Assembly (NCBI GenBank): GCA_034698045.1 | Contig: JAQGAU010000341.1 | Location: forward strand, 1-30,688 | DNA: 30,688 nucleotides | From: Paramacrobiotus richtersi | Taxonomy: Eukaryota; Tardigrada; Eutardigrada; Parachela; Macrobiotidae | Direction of reading: 5' to 3' | Part shown: one piece after another, positions 28,201-30,688 of the stretch | Position numbering within the stretch: the first letter of the stretch is position 1 | How the letters are laid out: each line of letters starts with the position of its first letter | The notes under the pieces: model-generated | Database searches by the model: none | What the model was told of the DNA's origin: nothing | The model's input: the letters and a program-made list of their open reading frames with translations, nothing else | Made by a program: the position numbers and the translations under genes

Positions 28201-29544
28201 TCTTCAGCTCGTCAAATCGTTATTTTGATGTGTCTTCTGTGGGAAGTTTCTTTCCGTACGAGAAAGAAACTCGTACCGTGCCGCTTGTGCTTTCCGCCCG
28301 ATCATTGTAATTTGTACGAGTACCACCTAACCAAATTGTAACGAATTCACTGATTTGTAAGACACGGAATTCAAAAGGATGATTGTGTAAATCGGACCGT
28401 AGCAACGGCCATTAACATTTGTACCGTTTTTAATAATAAATATTCTGCTTTAAACTACTTATATTATGACTGGTGCATAAAAAAGGTCTTTTTGAGTGCT
28501 CTGAGCTGCTCGTCGAATTTGTTCAAAATCAAACATTATGTGCAACCGTTATGGCCCAAGCTCTATCGGATGCAACAATTTTTTCGAGCGGAGCTTGTTT
28601 GGTTTTGGAGATCTCGTGGTCACGGGACGGAGTTCCGTAATAGGAACTAGTACTAGATACTGGCAGAACCCGCAATGCAATGATGACTGCATTATGTGTA
28701 GTAGTGATTATAAAATCTGTAGCAGTGTAGCTTATATAATTTACTTGGAAAAGACGGACACGTCGGCCACGAACCGAATCCGTGTGAAATCTGATTCCCT
28801 GAGTTTTCAACCCTGCATTTCGGGCAGGTCGCCACTTACTAGAGATTCCCGTTTGTAGAATTTTTCTCCAACGCCGTGATGCTGCGGCCAGTCAAAGTCA
28901 TCCTCCTGAAAGTCGCCATCAGGATCACCTCCATCGAAGATCCCCAATACAACCAGCTCCTTGAAAAGTCCATGGGGGGAGTTGTTGAGCTTGGTAGCCA
29001 TCATCCAGTAGTGTTCTTTTCGGCAGTATTCGTTGAAAATCGCCGTCCACTGATCATCCGGCGGAATGGCAACATCAGGACTACTGGACACCACTGCTAG
29101 CCTCCTCGAAAACCGCTCTTTTCCTACGAGCAGCCGACGCAGATCCCTCTTCCTGGACTTTTGTCGAATGCGCTGTTCCACCACGAATCCCTTACGCTCA
29201 CGATCTGGCAAACTGACACTGACCAGACCAAAATTGTCAAGCAGCACGCCCGGATACCATTTCCACGGGTTCTCTGGCTGTAATCGCAGCAGCACCTCCA
29301 CTGTTCGTTTCTCTGTCAGTGGCTCAGGTCCTTCATTCCTACGCTCTCGTTGCAGATAATCCGAATACTGGCGATGGTAAACACGGCCGAAGGGAATCAG
29401 TTTCGGCCCTGAATGCCCAGTTCCCCCAAAATGCACAACGAGGCCTCCATCCACAACATCGATCACGTGGCCATTGTGGAGCAGTCCGTCGTCTCCACGG
29501 ATGTCGACGCTGTTCCAAGCGAATTCGGAACTATCAAAGGACAT
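25283..29544 (-). CDS. Agenet/Tudor + F-box family protein, copy E
   Basis: Exon 1 is 28840-29544 (235 residues; MSFDSSEFAWNSVDIRG, PWKWYPGVLL, YWMMATK, acidic linker, donor CTA|GTAAGT). Exon 3 is 25283-25462 (180 bp, ending GGRRIVFHLR). Exon 2 ends at 25567. With the acceptor homologous to copy B (start 26356) exon 2 is out of frame by one base and meets a TGA. With an acceptor 43 bases further in (ATTACAG|CGG, start 26313) it is 747 bp, phase 0 and fully open, giving a 543-residue protein. That protein would begin exon 2 with RQAASANLLFPATPSSDGD and keep the F-box-like segment (DPCIFPQIFECL...RGICRIWDRIL). The N-terminal half resembles FMRP's Agenet pair and the middle an F-box. Either the gene survives by a shifted splice site or exon 2 marks it as a young pseudogene. 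Intron 1 is 2.5 kb against 98 bp in copy B. Confidence 0.7.
26626..26655. repeat. Perfect 15-bp tandem duplication
   Basis: atttctgtagcaatg occurs twice back to back (26626-26640, 26641-26655) within intron 1 of copy E. Confidence 0.85.
26952..26998. repeat. 18-bp direct repeat with 29-bp period
   Basis: catctgtctgtatggcag at 26952-26969 and again at 26981-26998, within intron 1 of copy E. The 11-bp spacer is not repeated. Confidence 0.85.
27251..28839. other. Rest of the expanded intron 1 of copy E
   Basis: No coding frame I can support. Short frames at 27435-27683, 27949-28155 and 28538-28858 have no recognisable content. No transposase or reverse transcriptase motif is seen. The start of the intron near 28800-28839 still resembles copy B (gtaagYggcgacct). 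Confidence 0.45.
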
Positions 29545-29714
29545 TACGATAAATATTAGTAGCTAAGGGAGGCTCTGCCAACAAACGGTAGATTTTCAGA
29601 AAAGAGTTCAGCAAGAAAAGCGTTAGCTGCTGCAAACTGCGATGACCAACTCCCTACTTCGAAGTACGTAACTGCCATACTTTGGCGTCTAAGGTAGATA
29701 TCTGATCGTCAGCT
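29545..29714 (-). promoter_or_regulatory. Upstream region of copy E
   Basis: It shares scattered words with the region upstream of copy B (aaatatta, gaggc, aaacggYaga), so part of the promoter or leader is conserved between copies. No TATA box stands out. Confidence 0.25.
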
Positions 29715-29890
29715 GCGGCTGCTGCGTTGCTTGCACACCATATTGGCAAGCACCATGGATTGCGTTACTCGCCATGTGGCATAGCAGTATTTACATGTTT
29801 GATGTTAGCAATAACTTGCGCGCTTTTCCCGGGAATGTTAAGGTCTGACCATAACTGTATGTAACTGTATACGAGTATATGTAAATGATA
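29715..29890 (+). repeat. Dispersed repeat, copy 2 (partner at 15640-15795)
   Basis: It carries the same 23-bp core at 29821-29843 and the preceding ttgcacaccata stretch. At 15640 this sequence is the 3' flank of a plus-strand last exon. Its presence here could mark the site of another, now lost, plus-strand copy. Confidence 0.55.
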
Positions 29891-30688
29891 TTATAACTCT
29901 TAATCCTAAATCCTTAAACCAGTCGCCGGCAGTTTAAGCCTTACCTGGTTCCTTGAAAAATGGTCAAAACATAATAATAAATCCATTACGATGGTGGTCA
30001 TGTCGACATAAGGTTCCCATTACGGGTTTTTGGATCACTGATTTTTAGTTTTTCAAAAACTGTCGTTTTTTTGCTTACCGGGTGGTTTAGGTCATTTTGC
30101 ACACTGTATTTTTAGGCTTTTCTATTGGTCTAAAATGTAGCTAAGCTACCCGTTACCCGTATCACTGTTATTCGAAACAAGCATCAGACGATTTAGAGCG
30201 ACCAGAATGGGGGAAGCTGTAATTTCCGCTCTTGGGGAAATCAGCTTAAAATTAATGAAATAAACTGAATTTTTTTTAAAGCTTAAGTTTTGTGAATTGA
30301 AAACACTGCCTCATGTATTATTTTTACTCGCTTGCCTGCAACACTCCCAAAATACCATGATAAATATAAGCTAATATTTACCGGATTTAACACACTTATT
30401 ATGCTGCTTTGAACTTTTTGATAAATAAATTACTTGATTGTAGATGTTAGCATTGTTTTCGCCTGCTTTAAGGGGAAACTCCGGCGGTTAATTCATAAAA
30501 TCTAAGTTCCTGGAGCTGGTAGAGCGTGCTGTCTTCTACATTAACATGTATTTATCGAGAAAATACGATATCTGCAAAAAATTACAACAAATTCGAAAGT
30601 GGTGCAGGCGAAAACTGACTCGATAAACTTATATGTGGCTGCTGCGTATGAGAATCGCTGTACAGCTGTCTGAGAATGGATGGCCGCT
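29891..30688. other. Intergenic end of the window, nothing recognised
   Basis: AT-rich sequence without an open frame of note, an RNA gene or a clear repeat. Confidence 0.5.

Noticed and set aside
1-30688. tRNA, rRNA, CRISPR arrays, bacterial genes or horizontally acquired genes
   Set aside because: No tRNA arm pattern, no regularly spaced repeats, and the recognisable genes are intron-bearing with animal homologues.

Overview
Eukaryotic nuclear DNA from a small invertebrate animal. The genes are split by GT-AG introns of about 100-1000 bp. Their products (GLUT-type sugar transporters, a rhodopsin-like GPCR, a canonical nuclear poly(A) polymerase) are metazoan. The compact layout and the gene family described below suggest a tardigrade, but that assignment is an inference. 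I see no bacterial operons, tRNA, rRNA or CRISPR.

Left part (1-12.6 kb, all genes on the minus strand). Two kinds of gene alternate. The first is an unfamiliar family (copies A and B) that joins an FMRP-like tandem Agenet/Tudor N-terminus to an F-box-like segment and an unknown C-terminus. The second is a sugar transporter (GLUT-1 and GLUT-2). The order A, GLUT-1, B, GLUT-2 suggests duplication of a roughly 7 kb unit. The GLUT blocks (about 2230-5545 and 9165-12572) are alike in exons, parts of introns and both flanks. GLUT-2 keeps the family's key residues. GLUT-1 has changed several of them.

Middle (12.6-20.7 kb). A two-exon class A GPCR on the plus strand is followed by foldback and palindromic sequence. 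Two broken, tail-to-tail remnants of the Agenet/F-box family come next. An intact three-exon nuclear poly(A) polymerase on the minus strand closes this part.

Right part (20.7-30.7 kb). Next to the poly(A) polymerase lies a composite of pseudogene pieces on the plus strand: a frameshifted first exon of the Agenet/F-box family, then an inverted fragment of the neighbouring poly(A) polymerase carrying its own snap-back palindrome. A gene-poor, repeat-rich stretch follows. Last is copy E, a further nearly complete Agenet/F-box gene whose first intron is swollen to about 2.5 kb with degenerate repeats. Its second exon stays in frame only if a shifted splice acceptor is used.

Overall, one gene family (A, B, E plus at least three fragments) recurs through the window. 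If the domain reading is right, these would be SCF-type ubiquitin-ligase adaptors with a methyl-lysine/methyl-arginine or RNP-binding Tudor module at the N-terminus. That function is inferred. The fold and fusion calls rest on motif similarity read by eye.
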